Assembly: GCA_944321955.1 (NCBI GenBank)
Contig: CALUNG010000014.1
Coordinates: 1 to 63,366, forward strand
DNA length: 63,366 nucleotides
From: an uncultured Alistipes sp.
GTDB taxonomy: Bacteria > Bacteroidota > Bacteroidia > Bacteroidales > Rikenellaceae
Direction of reading: 5' to 3'
Part shown: positions 17,279 through 27,614 of the stretch, piece by piece
Position numbering within the stretch: the first letter of the stretch is position 1
How the letters are laid out: each line of letters starts with the position of its first letter
Notes under the pieces: model-generated
Told to the model about the DNA's origin: nothing
Databases searched by the model: none
Seen by the model: only the letters and a program-made list of their open reading frames with translations
Translations under genes and position numbers: made by a program

Positions 17279-20200
17279 GAGACTCGATATAAAGAAAGTA
17301 ATGGTAATCGGCTCGGGCCCGATCGTAATCGGACAGGCGGCCGAATTCGACTATGCCGGAACGCAGGCGTGCCTCGCCCTGCGCGAAGAGGGCTACGAGG
17401 TGATACTCGTGAACTCGAACCCGGCAACCATCATGACCGATACCCACATCGCCGACAAGGTCTACATGGAGCCTCTGACGCTGGAGTATGTCGCCAAGAT
17501 CATCCGCTACGAGCGTCCCGACGCCATCGTGCCGGGTCTGGGCGGACAAACGGGCCTCAACCTTGCCGTACAGCTCGCCAAGAAGGGCATCCTCAAGGAG
17601 TGTCAGGTCGAGATTCTCGGTACATCGTTCGAGAGCATCGAACGCGCCGAGGACCGCGAACTCTTCAAGGAGCTCTGCGAGTCGCTGGGCGAGCCGGTGC
17701 TCCCCTCGGAGATCGCCTGCTCGATAGATGAAGGTCTGGCTGCCGCCGAACGCATAGGATATCCGGTCATACTGCGCCCCGCATTCACGCTGGGAGGTAC
17801 GGGCGGCGGTTTCGCCGACAACGCCGAACAGTGCGCCGAGATACTGCGCAACGCCCTCTCGCTCTCGCCCGCACATCAGGTGCTGGTCGAGAAGAGCATC
17901 AAGGGTTACAAGGAGATCGAATACGAGGTGATCCGCGACAGCAACGACACCGCCATCGCCGTCTGCAACATGGAGAACATCGATCCGGTTGGTGTTCATA
18001 CCGGCGACTCGATAGTCGTTGCCCCGAGCCAGACGCTCTCGAACAAGGAGTATCAGCTGCTGCGCGACAGCGCCCTGAAGATCATCCGCGAACTGAAGAT
18101 CGAGGGAGGCTGCAACGTGCAGTTCGCACTGAACCCACTCTCGTTCGAATACTACCTCATCGAGGTCAATCCGCGCGTATCGCGTTCGTCGGCCCTCGCG
18201 TCGAAGGCCAGCGGCTACCCCATAGCCCGCGTCAGCGCAAAGATCGCCGTGGGTCTTACACTCGACGAGATACGCATAGCCACCACGCCCGCCAGCTTTG
18301 AGCCGACACTCGACTACGTGGTCACCAAGATAGCCCGCTTCCCGTTCGACAAGTTCGCCGACGCCTCGAACCGCCTCGGCACGCAGATGAAGGCCACGGG
18401 TGAGGTGATGAGCGTGGGCCGCACCATCGAGGAGAGCCTGCTCAAGGCCGTACGTTCGCTCGAGACGGGCGTTTGCCACATCTACCACAAGCGTTTCGAC
18501 TCGATGTCGAACGAGGAGATGATGGAGTACATCAAGGAGGGTACCGACGACCGTCTCTACGCCATAGCGCAGCTCATCCGCAACGGCGTGGACCTCACGC
18601 TGATCTACACCAACACCAAGATAGACCTCTTCTTCCTCGAGAAGTTCCGCCACATAGTCGAATTCGAGAAGGTCGTACGCGAACACCCGCTCGACGAGGA
18701 GACGCTGCGCGACGCCAAACGCATGGGATTCAGCGACAAGTACATCGGGCAGCTGTGGGGCCTCAACGAACATGAGATGTACCGTCTGCGCGAGAAGTGG
18801 AACATCTTCCCGGTCTACAAGATGATCGACACGTGCGCCAGCGAGTTCGAATCGTACGTACCGTACTTCTACTCGACATACGAGCTGGAGAACGAATCGG
18901 TGGTCAGCGACCGCGAAAAGATCGTAGTGCTGGGTTCGGGCCCGATACGCATCGGACAGGGCGTCGAGTTCGACTACTCGACCGTACACGCCATCTGGTC
19001 GATCCGCGAAGCAGGATACGAAGCCATCATCATAAACAACAACCCCGAAACCGTCTCGACGGACTACACCACCAGCGACAAACTCTATTTCGAGCCGCTG
19101 ACGGTCGAAGACGTGATGAACGTCATTCGTCTCGAAAAACCCAAGGGCGTAGTTGTCTCGCTCGGCGGACAGACGGCCATCAACCTCGCCGAACCGCTGG
19201 CCGAACTCGGCGTGCCCATCATAGGCACCGGAGTCGAGGCCATACGCAACGCCGAGGACCGAGGCTGTTTCGAGCGCATCATGGAGGAGTTGGGCATACC
19301 GCAGCCGCAGGCCGAGGCCGTAACCACGGTCGAGGACGGAGTGAAGGCCGCGGCTCGCATAGGTTACCCGGTGCTGGTACGTCCGAGCTACGTGCTCGGC
19401 GGACGCGCGATGCAGATCGTCAGCAACGAGGAGACCCTCCGCCACTACATGCACACGGCCGTCGAGGTCAACGAGAACTCGCCCGTGCTGGTGGACAAGT
19501 ACATCATGGGCAAGGAGCTCGAGGTCGACGCCATCTGCGACGGCAAGCAGGTCTACATCCCCGGAATCATGGAGCATGTCGAGAAGACCGGCATACACTC
19601 GGGCGACAGCATCAGCGTCTACCCAACGTTCAGCGTCAGCCAGGCCGTACGCGACAAGATCATCGACTATACGGTGAAGCTGGGTCTGAAGATCGGCGTC
19701 ATCGGCCTCTACAACATACAGTTCATCTGCGACGCCAACGAAGAGGTGTACGTCATCGAGGTCAATCCGCGTTCGTCGCGCACGGTGCCGTTCCTCTCGA
19801 AATCGACGGGCGTCTCGATGGCCGACATCGCCACCCGCGTGATGCTCGGACACTCGCTCGCCGAGCAGGGCATACACGAGGTATATCACCCCGACCGCAA
19901 GCGCTGGTTCGTCAAGGCTCCGGCCTTCTCGTTCTCGAAGATCCGCGGCATGGATTCGTACCTCTCGCCCGAGATGAAGTCGACGGGCGAGGCCATAGGC
20001 TACGACAAGTCGCTCACCCGAGCCCTCTACAAGGCCCTGCAGTCGTCGGGCATGCAGGTATCCAATTACGGAACGGTGCTGATGACCGTGGCTGACAAGG
20101 ACAAACCCGAAGCGCTGAAGATCGCACGCCGCTTCTACAACCTCGGATTCAACATCGAGGCTACATCCGGCACGGCCGACTATCTGCGCAAGCACGGCAT

Positions 20201-20453
20201 ACGCACGCGTCTGCGCCGCAAGCTGAGCGAAGGCAGCAACGACATTATCGAGACGCTGCGCCAGGGCCATGTCAACTACGTGATCAACACCATCGACCTC
20301 GACCAGCACAGCACGCGTCTGGACGGTTACGAGATACGCCGCACGGCCGTCGAGAACAACATCACGATCTTCACGGCACTCGAAACGGTGCGCGTTTTGC
20401 TCGACGTACTCGAGGAGATCACACTCGGAATATCGACCATTGACGCGGAATGA
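17271..20453 (+). CDS. carB: Carbamoyl-phosphate synthase, large subunit
   Basis: This 1060-aa enzyme makes carbamoyl phosphate from bicarbonate, ammonia and 2 ATP. It shows the expected internal duplication of two ATP-grasp halves: [17 protein letters not shown] near the N-terminus is matched by [17 protein letters not shown] at about residue 550. Both have the IEVNPR metal-binding motif, and a C-terminal methylglyoxal-synthase-like allosteric domain begins around 930. UMP or UTP feedback through that domain is known in the family. The stop overlaps the pyrK start in ATGA. Confidence 0.98.
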   Translation: MPKRLDIKKVMVIGSGPIVIGQAAEFDYAGTQACLALREEGYEVILVNSNPATIMTDTHIADKVYMEPLTLEYVAKIIRYERPDAIVPGLGGQTGLNLAVQLAKKGILKECQVEILGTSFESIERAEDRELFKELCESLGEPVLPSEIACSIDEGLAAAERIGYPVILRPAFTLGGTGGGFADNAEQCAEILRNALSLSPAHQVLVEKSIKGYKEIEYEVIRDSNDTAIAVCNMENIDPVGVHTGDSIVVAPSQTLSNKEYQLLRDSALKIIRELKIEGGCNVQFALNPLSFEYYLIEVNPRVSRSSALASKASGYPIARVSAKIAVGLTLDEIRIATTPASFEPTLDYVVTKIARFPFDKFADASNRLGTQMKATGEVMSVGRTIEESLLKAVRSLETGVCHIYHKRFDSMSNEEMMEYIKEGTDDRLYAIAQLIRNGVDLTLIYTNTKIDLFFLEKFRHIVEFEKVVREHPLDEETLRDAKRMGFSDKYIGQLWGLNEHEMYRLREKWNIFPVYKMIDTCASEFESYVPYFYSTYELENESVVSDREKIVVLGSGPIRIGQGVEFDYSTVHAIWSIREAGYEAIIINNNPETVSTDYTTSDKLYFEPLTVEDVMNVIRLEKPKGVVVSLGGQTAINLAEPLAELGVPIIGTGVEAIRNAEDRGCFERIMEELGIPQPQAEAVTTVEDGVKAAARIGYPVLVRPSYVLGGRAMQIVSNEETLRHYMHTAVEVNENSPVLVDKYIMGKELEVDAICDGKQVYIPGIMEHVEKTGIHSGDSISVYPTFSVSQAVRDKIIDYTVKLGLKIGVIGLYNIQFICDANEEVYVIEVNPRSSRTVPFLSKSTGVSMADIATRVMLGHSLAEQGIHEVYHPDRKRWFVKAPAFSFSKIRGMDSYLSPEMKSTGEAIGYDKSLTRALYKALQSSGMQVSNYGTVLMTVADKDKPEALKIARRFYNLGFNIEATSGTADYLRKHGIRTRLRRKLSEGSNDIIETLRQGHVNYVINTIDLDQHSTRLDGYEIRRTAVENNITIFTALETVRVLLDVLEEITLGISTIDAE

Positions 20454-21190
20454 CAATGCAGCGACAGGGCACATATCGCATAGCCGAAAACAGGCCGCTG
20501 ACCGCCTCGGTGTGGCGCATGGTTCTCGAAGGGGATACCGGTGCGCTTACCGCGCCCGGACAGTTCGTGAACATCGCCTTGGAGGGGTGTTACCTGCGGC
20601 GCCCGATATCGGTATGCGACTACGACGAAGGGACGATAACCATAATATACAAGGTGGTCGGACGCGGCACGGCCGTCATGAGCCGCATGCGGGCGGGCGA
20701 GAGCCTCGACCTGCTGACGGGTCTCGGCAACGGGTTCTCGGTCGACAACGGCGCACGGCTCCCGCTGCTCGTCGGCGGCGGAGTGGGCGTGCCGCCGCTC
20801 TACAATCTGGCCCGAAGGTACGTGGCCGCGGGACGCAAAGTGCAGGTCGTATTGGGGTTCAACCGCGCCGACGAGATATTCTACGCCGACGAGTTCCGCT
20901 CGCTGGGTGCGGAGGTACACATCGCAACGGCCGACGGTTCGGTAGGCACGCGGGGATTCGTCACCGACGTACTGCCGGCACTCGAATTCGACTACGTACA
21001 GGCCTGCGGACCGCTGCCGATGCTGCGGGCCCTTTGCGAAGCGACATCATGCAGCGGCGAATACAGCTTCGAGGAGCGCATGGGATGCGGTTTCGGTGCC
21101 TGCATGGGCTGCTCGTGCAAGACCAGATACGGCAACAAGCGAATATGCAAGGAGGGCCCCGTTCTCAAAAAGGAGGAGATAATATGGTAA
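20450..21190 (+). CDS. pyrK: Dihydroorotate dehydrogenase electron-transfer subunit
   Basis: This 246-aa ferredoxin-reductase-like protein has an FAD-binding RRPISV (51-56), an NAD-binding [13 protein letters not shown] (109-121) and a [2Fe-2S] cluster site with Cys213, Cys218, Cys221 and Cys233 in the [11 protein letters not shown] and RICKEGP motifs. It partners PyrD to pass electrons from dihydroorotate to NAD. It starts in the carB stop and overlaps pyrD by 7 nt. Confidence 0.95.
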   Translation: MTMQRQGTYRIAENRPLTASVWRMVLEGDTGALTAPGQFVNIALEGCYLRRPISVCDYDEGTITIIYKVVGRGTAVMSRMRAGESLDLLTGLGNGFSVDNGARLPLLVGGGVGVPPLYNLARRYVAAGRKVQVVLGFNRADEIFYADEFRSLGAEVHIATADGSVGTRGFVTDVLPALEFDYVQACGPLPMLRALCEATSCSGEYSFEERMGCGFGACMGCSCKTRYGNKRICKEGPVLKKEEIIW

Positions 21191-22095
21191 ACACTTCGGT
21201 CATACTCAGCGGTCTGAAGCTGGACAACCCGGTGATTCCGGCCAGCGGCACGTTCGGATTCGGGCGTGAATTCAGCGAATACTACGACCTGGACATACTC
21301 GGCTCGTTCTCGTTCAAGGGCACCACGCGCGAACCGCGCTTCGGCAACCCCACGCCGCGCATCGCCGAATGCACGTCGGGTCTCATCAACTCCGTTGGCC
21401 TGCAGAACCCCGGCATCGACGCCGTGATAGGCGAGGAGCTGCCCCGGATGAAGGAGTACTTCCACAAACCGGTCATCGCCAACATCAGCGGCTTCTCGAT
21501 AGACGAGTACCGCTACTGCTGCGAACGCATCGACGCTCAGGAGCAGGTGGGCCTCATCGAGGTCAACGTCAGCTGCCCCAACGTGCGGCACGGAGGCATG
21601 AGCTTCGGCACCTCGCCCGAAAGCGCCGCCGAAGTGACGCGCGCCGTCAAGGAGGTGACCACAAAGCCCGTGTACATCAAGCTGAGCCCCAACGTGACGG
21701 ACATCGTGGCCATAGCCCGCGCCTGCGAAGAGGCCGGCGCCGACGGCCTCTGTCTGATAAACACGCTGCTGGGCATGCGCATAGATACCATGCGACGCCG
21801 TGCGGTCATAGCCAACACGATGGGCGGATTTTCGGGTCCGGCCGTCTTCCCTGTGGCCGTGAGGATGGTATACCAGGTATCGAAGGCATGCTCGATACCG
21901 GTCATCGGCTGCGGAGGCGTCGATTCGGCCGCCGCCGTAATAGAGATGATGATGGCCGGAGCCACGGCCGTCGAGGTGGGATCGGCCAATCTGGTAAACC
22001 CCTGTGCATGCAAAGAGATAATCGAGGCGCTGCCGGCCGAAATGGAACGCCTCGGAATTGAAAGACTGAGCGACATAATTGGAATAGTGAAATGA
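21184..22095 (+). CDS. pyrD: Dihydroorotate dehydrogenase, class 1B catalytic subunit
   Basis: The start at 21184 gives 303 aa, normal for class 1B. FMN-barrel signatures are [27 protein letters not shown] with the catalytic Cys that marks class 1, and IPVIGCGGV. It oxidizes dihydroorotate to orotate with PyrK as electron outlet. The frame is open for another 740 nt upstream, but that stretch is pyrK in another frame. It overlaps pyrF by 4 nt. Confidence 0.96.
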   Translation: MVNTSVILSGLKLDNPVIPASGTFGFGREFSEYYDLDILGSFSFKGTTREPRFGNPTPRIAECTSGLINSVGLQNPGIDAVIGEELPRMKEYFHKPVIANISGFSIDEYRYCCERIDAQEQVGLIEVNVSCPNVRHGGMSFGTSPESAAEVTRAVKEVTTKPVYIKLSPNVTDIVAIARACEEAGADGLCLINTLLGMRIDTMRRRAVIANTMGGFSGPAVFPVAVRMVYQVSKACSIPVIGCGGVDSAAAVIEMMMAGATAVEVGSANLVNPCACKEIIEALPAEMERLGIERLSDIIGIVK

Positions 22096-22805
22096 CGAAC
22101 AAGGACGTAATCATCGCTTGCGACTTCGCAAGCGCCGGGCAGACGCTCGCGTTTCTGGACCTCTTCAAGGAGGAGAAGCCTTTCGTGAAGATAGGCATGG
22201 AGCTGTTTTACGCCGAGGGAGCGCCCATCGTGCGCGAAATAAAGCGCCGCGGCCACAAGATCTTCCTCGACCTCAAGCTGCACGACATTCCCAATACCGT
22301 AAAGAAGGCGATGGCCGTACTCTCGCGTCTGGACGTGGACATGTGCAACGTCCACGCTGCCGGCACCATCGAGATGATGCGCTACGCACTCGAGGGACTG
22401 ACGCGTCCCGACGGCACGCGCCCGCTGCTGATAGCCGTCACGCAGCTCACCTCCACCAGCGAGGAGCGCATGCGCAACGAGCTGCTCATCGACGCCTCGA
22501 TCAACGACTGCATCGTCAAGTATGCCCGCAATACGCTCGAGGCGGGTCTCGACGGCGTGGTTTGCTCGCCGCTCGAAGCCCGCATGGTCAAGGATGCCTG
22601 CGGCGAAGGTTTCCTGACGGTGACGCCCGGCGTACGCTTTGCCGACGGCGACAAGGCCGATCAGGTGAGGGTAACCACTCCCGCCCGCGCACGCGAAATC
22701 GGGTCGGACTACATCGTCGTAGGACGCCCCATCACGGCATCGAACGATCCGGTGGCCGCATACCGCCGCTGCGTGGCCGGGTTTCTGGGTACGGACAAAC
22801 GATAG
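22092..22805 (+). CDS. pyrF: Orotidine 5'-phosphate decarboxylase
   Basis: This 237-aa TIM-barrel enzyme makes UMP from OMP. The hallmark Lys-Asp-Lys-Asp array is visible as IIACDFAS near the N-terminus, FVKIGMELF and [11 protein letters not shown], and the phosphate-binding end reads IVVGRPIT. The start overlaps the pyrD stop in ATGA. Length and motifs fit the bacterial type I form. Confidence 0.97.
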   Translation: MTNKDVIIACDFASAGQTLAFLDLFKEEKPFVKIGMELFYAEGAPIVREIKRRGHKIFLDLKLHDIPNTVKKAMAVLSRLDVDMCNVHAAGTIEMMRYALEGLTRPDGTRPLLIAVTQLTSTSEERMRNELLIDASINDCIVKYARNTLEAGLDGVVCSPLEARMVKDACGEGFLTVTPGVRFADGDKADQVRVTTPARAREIGSDYIVVGRPITASNDPVAAYRRCVAGFLGTDKR

Positions 22806-22818
22806 CTCAACGGCAGCC

Positions 22819-23076
22819 ATGAAACCCGTAAAGTTATTCTATCTGCGCAACTGCCCCTTCTGCCGCAAGGCGATGCAGTATATCGACGAGGCACGGCAGC
22901 GCTGTCCCGAACTGCGCGACATCGAGATCGAGATGATCGAGGAGTCGGAACACCCCGAGATAGCCGACCGCTACGACTACTACTACGTGCCGACGTTCTA
23001 TGTCGACGGAGTGAAGGTGCATGAAGGCGGAATCTACCCCGACGAAGTCGAGGCCGTACTGCGCAAGGCCCTCTGA
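22819..23076 (+). CDS. Small glutaredoxin/thioredoxin-fold protein
   Basis: This 85-aa protein has the redox motif CPFC at residues 12-15 (LRNCPFCRK) and a cis-proline segment YYVPTFYVDG, the two anchors of the thioredoxin fold. It lies 13 nt after pyrF and 38 nt before pyrE on the same strand, inside the operon. No pyrimidine enzyme of this kind is known to me. Possible roles are reduction of the iron-sulfur or cysteine-containing PyrK/PyrD/PyrB proteins, or an unrelated passenger. The partner is unknown. Confidence 0.85.
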   Translation: MKPVKLFYLRNCPFCRKAMQYIDEARQRCPELRDIEIEMIEESEHPEIADRYDYYYVPTFYVDGVKVHEGGIYPDEVEAVLRKAL

Positions 23077-23114
23077 GGCCGCATGAAGGCGACACGAAAA
23101 ACAAACGACATACC

Positions 23115-23747
23115 ATGAAAAGACTCATAGCCAAAGATCTGCTCTCGATACGCGCCGTATTCCTGCGTCCCGAGCAGCCGTTCACCTGGGCGAGCGGAAT
23201 CAAAAGCCCCATATACTGCGACAACCGTCTGACGCTGTCGGACGTGAAGGTCCGCAACGACGTCGAGAACGGCCTTGCCGAGACCGTACGCAAGAACTAT
23301 CCCGAATGCGAGGTGCTGATGGGCACGAGCACCGCCGGCATAGCCCACGCCGCAATCACGGCGACGATTCTGGGTCTGCCGATGGGTTACGTGCGCAGCG
23401 GCGCCAAGGACCACGGACGCGCAAACCGCATCGAGGGACGCCTCGAACCCGGACAGAAGGTCGTGGTCATCGAAGACCTCATCTCGACGGGCGGCAGCTG
23501 CATCGACACTGTCGAGGCCCTGCGCGAGGCCGGCGCCGAAGTGCTGGGCGTGGCGAGCATCTTCACCTACGGCATGAAACGCGGACTGGAGCGTCTGGCC
23601 GAGGCACACGTACGCAACGTCTCGCTCTCGGATCTGGATACGCTGGTGGAGGTTGCGGCCGAAGAGGGATACATCAAACCCGAAGACAAGGCACGGCTTC
23701 TGGCATTCCGCGACAACCCCTCGGACGAGAGCTGGATAAAGGGTTGA
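23115..23747 (+). CDS. pyrE: Orotate phosphoribosyltransferase
   Basis: This 210-aa type I phosphoribosyltransferase joins orotate and PRPP to give OMP. The PRPP loop is [13 protein letters not shown]; the N-terminal [16 protein letters not shown] and [11 protein letters not shown] match the family. It follows the glutaredoxin-like gene and precedes pyrB by about 75 nt. Confidence 0.97.
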   Translation: MKRLIAKDLLSIRAVFLRPEQPFTWASGIKSPIYCDNRLTLSDVKVRNDVENGLAETVRKNYPECEVLMGTSTAGIAHAAITATILGLPMGYVRSGAKDHGRANRIEGRLEPGQKVVVIEDLISTGGSCIDTVEALREAGAEVLGVASIFTYGMKRGLERLAEAHVRNVSLSDLDTLVEVAAEEGYIKPEDKARLLAFRDNPSDESWIKG

Positions 23748-23820
23748 GACGCCTGTACTCAACACCCCACGACCACAAGCAGGCAACAAATTGACAGACC
23801 ACACCAAAAACCGAAACGTC

Positions 23821-24903
23821 ATGAAACACCTCATCGACACCACCGACCTCTCGGTCAGTGAAATAAACGAGATTATAGACCTCGCTCTCGACATCATCGC
23901 CCACCGCGAAAAATACCGCGACGTCTGCCGCGGACGCAAGCTCGCAACGCTCTTCTACGAGCCCAGCACCCGCACGCGTCTGAGTTTCACGTCGGCCATG
24001 ATGGAGCTCGGAGGCAACGTCATAGGCTTCTCCGATGCCGCCTCGTCGTCGGTATCGAAGGGCGAGACCGTAGCCGACACCGTACGCGTGATCAGCTGCT
24101 TCGCCGACATCATAGCCATGCGTCACTTCAAGGAGGGCGCTCCGCTGGTGGCTTCGCAGTACGCCTCGATACCGGTGATCAACGCCGGTGACGGCAGCCA
24201 CGCCCACCCCACGCAGACCCTGACCGACCTGCTCACCATACGCCGCGAGCTGGGTCGCCTCGACAACTTCACGATAGGTTTCTGCGGCGACCTGAAGTTT
24301 GGCCGTACGGTACACTCGCTCATCAAGGCCCTGTCGCGGTATACGGGCATCAAGGTGGTGCTCATTGCCCCCGAGGAGCTGCAGCTGCCGTCGTATCTGC
24401 GCGAAGAGGTGTGCGACCGCAACGGAATACCCACCCGCGAAGTCAGAACGATGGAGGAGGTGATGCCCGAACTCGACATACTCTACATGACACGCGTACA
24501 GAAGGAACGCTTCCTCGACGAAGAGGAGTTCGAGCGTCTGCGCGACAGCTTCATCCTCACGCCCGAAAAGCTGGCAACGGCCAAGAAGGAGATGATCATA
24601 CTCCACCCGCTGCCGCGCGTAAACGAAATCGTGCGCGCCGTGGACAACGATCCCCGTGCCGCCTACTTCCGTCAGGTCGAGAACGGCAAGTTCGTGCGAA
24701 TGGCCCTTATCTGCAAACTGCTCGAATGGTCGCCCGAACGCCCGACAAGCCCGACACCGCGTCTGGCCGGCGACTACATCGTCAACGAATACCACTGCTC
24801 GAACCGCAACTGCATTTCGGCCACCGAAGATGTCGACACGCTCTTCCGCCGTGCCGAGGACGGAACGTACCGTTGCGCCTACTGTGAGGCAAAAGCACGC
24901 TGA
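23821..24903 (+). CDS. pyrB: Aspartate carbamoyltransferase with fused PyrI-type zinc domain
   Basis: The ATG at 23821 ([10 protein letters not shown]) gives 360 aa; an upstream TTG is disfavoured. Residues 1-303 are a complete catalytic chain: STRTR (49-53) binds carbamoyl phosphate, HPTQ is at 129-132 and HPLPRV at 262-267. The last 45-50 residues carry Cys326 and Cys331 (CSNRNC) and Cys352 and Cys355 (CAYC), followed by Glu. This matches the zinc-binding C-terminal domain of the regulatory chain PyrI (CPNSNC and CKYC in E. coli). The nucleotide-binding allosteric domain of PyrI is absent. Full PyrB-PyrI fusions are known in Thermotoga; this short form is unusual. It is the last gene of the operon. 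Confidence 0.93.
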   Translation: MKHLIDTTDLSVSEINEIIDLALDIIAHREKYRDVCRGRKLATLFYEPSTRTRLSFTSAMMELGGNVIGFSDAASSSVSKGETVADTVRVISCFADIIAMRHFKEGAPLVASQYASIPVINAGDGSHAHPTQTLTDLLTIRRELGRLDNFTIGFCGDLKFGRTVHSLIKALSRYTGIKVVLIAPEELQLPSYLREEVCDRNGIPTREVRTMEEVMPELDILYMTRVQKERFLDEEEFERLRDSFILTPEKLATAKKEMIILHPLPRVNEIVRAVDNDPRAAYFRQVENGKFVRMALICKLLEWSPERPTSPTPRLAGDYIVNEYHCSNRNCISATEDVDTLFRRAEDGTYRCAYCEAKAR

Positions 24904-25050
24904 AACCGCCATCGGCCCCGGGCGATTGACCGACAAATTCTGGCGGTTCACCTTCGGGGCGCCCGAGGCCGATGTAACATAAAATCACCTTCGTAGCACA
25001 TTACGGCACGGATTTTGTTCAAAAAACGGCGAATGTTTGTGCCCGCACTA

Positions 25051-25082
25051 TTTGGAAATATCATATAAAGTGCGTACCTTGC
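25051..25082 (+). promoter_or_regulatory. Promoter of the sigma-factor gene
   Basis: TTTG (25051-25054), a 20-bp spacer and TACCTTGC (25075-25082, near consensus). The transcript would have a leader of about 90 nt. The rest of the 273-nt gap after pyrB shows no gene. Confidence 0.6.
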
Positions 25083-25176
25083 ATTCGAATTGAAACGGAT
25101 TTGTTAACTTAAAACGGGAATTGCCTATAGGAAAAGTATATACTCTTTAGAATTTTTTTACTGAAAGGAGAAGAGT

Positions 25177-25761
25177 ATGAACGTTCAAGTATTGAGTGAC
25201 CAGGTATTGCTTAATAGCTACCTCGCGGGCAACCGGAGCGCTATTTCCCAACTCATCGAGCGGCACAGCCGTCGCGTTCGCGATTACATACGAATGATGG
25301 TCAAGGACAACGACGTCGCCGATGACATATTCCAGGAAACTTTCATCAAGGCAGTTCGCGTTATAGACGAAGGACGATACTCCGACAACGGCAAGTTCCT
25401 GTCGTGGATCCTGCGAATAGCCCACAATCAGGTCATAGACCATTTCAGGGCAGCAAAACAGGACAAACAACTGAACGAAGCCGACGCAGGTTACAACGTA
25501 TTGGGTACACTGCGCTTCGCGGAACGTACGATCGAAGACGAGATGGTCTCGGCCCAGATCGAAAAGGATGTTCGCCGTCTGGTGGATCTCCTGCCCGACG
25601 AACAACGCGAAGTCGTAATGATGAGATACTACTCGGGGTTGAGCTTCAAGGAGATAGCCGAACAGACCAACGTGAGCATAAATACCGCTCTGGGTCGTAT
25701 GAGGTATGCCTTGATAAACCTGAGGAAAATGATCAAGGAAAAAAACTTGATTTTAAGCTGA
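25177..25761 (+). CDS. ECF-type RNA polymerase sigma factor
   Basis: This 194-aa two-domain sigma factor has region 2 with DNDVADDIFQETFIKAV and FLSWILRIAHNQVIDHFR. After a variable linker, region 4 reads LPDEQREVVMMRYYSGLSFKEIAEQTNVS (about 130-165). No FecR-type anti-sigma follows; instead a tiny ORF and a strong terminator lie downstream. AGGAG lies 10 nt before the start, stronger than most genes here. The target promoters and signal cannot be read from the sequence. Confidence 0.95.
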   Translation: MNVQVLSDQVLLNSYLAGNRSAISQLIERHSRRVRDYIRMMVKDNDVADDIFQETFIKAVRVIDEGRYSDNGKFLSWILRIAHNQVIDHFRAAKQDKQLNEADAGYNVLGTLRFAERTIEDEMVSAQIEKDVRRLVDLLPDEQREVVMMRYYSGLSFKEIAEQTNVSINTALGRMRYALINLRKMIKEKNLILS

Positions 25762-25821
25762 AACGCACAATAAACACCGTCTGCGGCCGTTTGTATTACG
25801 AAACAATCTAAATGACGGCCT

Positions 25822-25950
25822 ATGGTGGAAGGTGACGAAAAAGCGTTATGTTCTGTTAGCGATGAAGAGTTGTTGATGCTGGGAGTCATACAGGGAGACC
25901 ACGAGCTTCTGTTCCTGGATTCCTATCTCAGTGAGATTCTTCGGAGTTAG
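25822..25950 (+). CDS. Small acidic ORF downstream of the sigma factor (42 aa)
   Basis: An ATG at 25822 opens 42 codons ending at TAG 25948-25950, directly before the terminator and 60 nt after the sigma-factor stop. The peptide is strongly acidic, with a Leu-rich second half (SDEELLMLGVIQGDHELLFL) that could form an amphipathic helix. There is no signal peptide or zinc motif. A direct regulator of the sigma factor is an attractive guess because the two share a transcript, but no family is recognised. Confidence 0.5.
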   Translation: MVEGDEKALCSVSDEELLMLGVIQGDHELLFLDSYLSEILRS

Positions 25951-25975
25951 CAATTAGGGTTAATTTTTAAGGGGG

Positions 25976-26006
25976 AGAGGGAGACTTCGGTTTCCCTCTT
26001 TTTTTT
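25976..26006 (+). terminator. Intrinsic terminator with UUCG tetraloop
   Basis: GAGGGAGAC (25977-25985), a TTCG loop and the complementary arm (25990-25998, one G-T pair) are followed by eight T. It ends the sigma-factor transcript. Confidence 0.85.
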
Positions 26007-26115
26007 GTGCCCCCGCCGACGGCAACTCTCTGCTATTCAACACAGCGTTCCACGCCACCGGCACCCACGGAAACGCCTGATGGCATGACCCGTACACAAA
26101 ATCATGCCTCCAGGA

Positions 26116-26147
26116 TTTGTGTTTACGCACGGCATTGTCTATATTTG
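26116..26147 (+). promoter_or_regulatory. Strong consensus promoter of the outer-membrane protein operon
   Basis: TTTG (26116-26119), a 20-bp spacer and TATATTTG (26140-26147), a perfect Bacteroidetes housekeeping promoter 27 nt before the ATG at 26174. Confidence 0.8.
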
Positions 26148-26173
26148 TAAACAAACAATAACCTTTCCTCCGC

Positions 26174-26818
26174 ATGAAGAGACTGCTACTACTCGCCATG
26201 TTGCTGCTGTCGCCGTCGCTGATCCTTGCTGCCGAACCCGGCGCAGCACCGCTCCAGAAACCGAAGATACCTTTTCAGAAGCAACATGAAGTGCGGCTGT
26301 CGGCAGGTGCATGGCCGACAATAACCGACCTCTCGCTGCCATACTTCATCAACAAGATCGACCGCACGCGCATCTACGAAAGCCCGACATACGCCACGGG
26401 GGCATTTACCCTGTCGTACGACTACCGGTTCAAAAGGTGGTTCGATCTGGGCCTTGCCGTCAGCTACTACGGCGAGTTCAACACCGCATACAGCAACATC
26501 GACCGATCGAAACTCGGCAATCAGGAGATGCAATTCATATCGGTCATGCCCGTGGTCCGTTTCACGTGGCTCAACAGGCCGCTGGTACGCATGTACTCGT
26601 CGCTGGGCATCGGCATGACGGTAAAGACCGAAAGCCGTTTTGCGGGCCTGCAACGGCGCCACAGCCGCGAAACGGTTCTGAGCGCACACGCCACTCTCTT
26701 CGGCATAGCCGTAGGACGTGCACTCTTCGGGTATGCCGAGGTGGGTGCCGGAATGCAAGGCGCGCTGATTGCAGGCATCGGATACAGGTTCAACGCACAA
26801 AAAAGAGATGCAGAATGA
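26174..26818 (+). CDS. Small outer-membrane beta-barrel-like protein
   Basis: This 214-aa protein has a signal peptide (cleavage near ILAAE, about residue 20) and then alternating aromatic strands typical of an eight-stranded barrel. Conserved blocks are HEVRLSAGAWPT, VVRFTWLNRPLVRMYSSLG and a final GYAEVGAGMQGALIAGIGYRF. The same blocks occur in the protein encoded at 27615-28247, so the two are paralogues. It overlaps the following lipoprotein gene in ATGA. No function is recognised. Confidence 0.75.
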   Translation: MKRLLLLAMLLLSPSLILAAEPGAAPLQKPKIPFQKQHEVRLSAGAWPTITDLSLPYFINKIDRTRIYESPTYATGAFTLSYDYRFKRWFDLGLAVSYYGEFNTAYSNIDRSKLGNQEMQFISVMPVVRFTWLNRPLVRMYSSLGIGMTVKTESRFAGLQRRHSRETVLSAHATLFGIAVGRALFGYAEVGAGMQGALIAGIGYRFNAQKRDAE

Positions 26819-27606
26819 GACGTCTGATATCGATACTGGCCGCAGTCGCCACCATTTGCACTATGGCCGGATGCCGTACGAGCGACGGCAGCGAATTCAA
26901 CCCGACGCTTGCGGGATACACCCACTTCGAATATGTCGACAAGTTCGTGGCCGGGCAGCTGCCCGTAGTCCGCAAGCTGCTGCTCTTCGACCTCTATCTC
27001 TCGGCAGAAAGCGAAGAGGAGCGCACGCAGATACACAACGAATACTTCTACACCTTCCGCATCTTCGAGGAGGAGGGGCTGTGGCATGTCGTATCATCAT
27101 ACACGGAGCTGATCATCGACACGGGCGGCTCGCTGCTTGCCGACGAAGGGACGACATGGGCCTTCAGGTACGCCGACGAGAAATACGACACCGACGACAT
27201 GCCGACCATCACGAACAACGGCACGTCGGACGAAACGGGCGCCACGCGATATGCGCTGCACGTACCTTCACAGGTCGATCTGCTGCTCGACATCACGCCC
27301 AAGAATACGACATCGGAGGGGACGAAGACATCGCTGCGTTTCGACACCTGCATATCGGGCGGCGGCAGTCTGACGGTTGATTACGGCAGCAACCACCTCA
27401 ATACGACCGTCATGACGTTCGAGGCCACGGAGCCGGTGCATACCAGCGACCCCTCGATATCGTGGTTCAACAGCGGCACGTGGAGCATACGCGCCGTGGC
27501 AAACAACTTCACCGATGTATTCGAGGCCCGATACATCGGCTCGGAAAGCGTCATGATCACATGCAACGGCATCAGCCGCGAATACTGCTACACGAACCGA
27601 TACTGA
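26815..27606 (+). CDS. Putative lipoprotein of unknown function
   Basis: This 263-aa protein has a lipoprotein signal (TMAGC, Cys20). The mature part is acidic and beta-rich, with no recognisable domain; it contains a THFEYVDKFVAGQLPVVRKLL segment and a C-terminal half full of Thr and Ser. The start overlaps the stop of the upstream barrel gene (ATGA), and the downstream barrel paralogue starts 8 nt after its stop. It probably works with the two barrels at the outer membrane. Bacteroidales often carry such lipoproteins lacking named families. Confidence 0.75.
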   Translation: MRRLISILAAVATICTMAGCRTSDGSEFNPTLAGYTHFEYVDKFVAGQLPVVRKLLLFDLYLSAESEEERTQIHNEYFYTFRIFEEEGLWHVVSSYTELIIDTGGSLLADEGTTWAFRYADEKYDTDDMPTITNNGTSDETGATRYALHVPSQVDLLLDITPKNTTSEGTKTSLRFDTCISGGGSLTVDYGSNHLNTTVMTFEATEPVHTSDPSISWFNSGTWSIRAVANNFTDVFEARYIGSESVMITCNGISREYCYTNRY

Positions 27607-27614
27607 TTCGAGCC

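Noticed and set aside
17247-20474. 1075-codon open frame opposite carB
   Set aside because: carB on the plus strand is unmistakable and coupled to carA and pyrK; the opposite frame has no start context or motifs.
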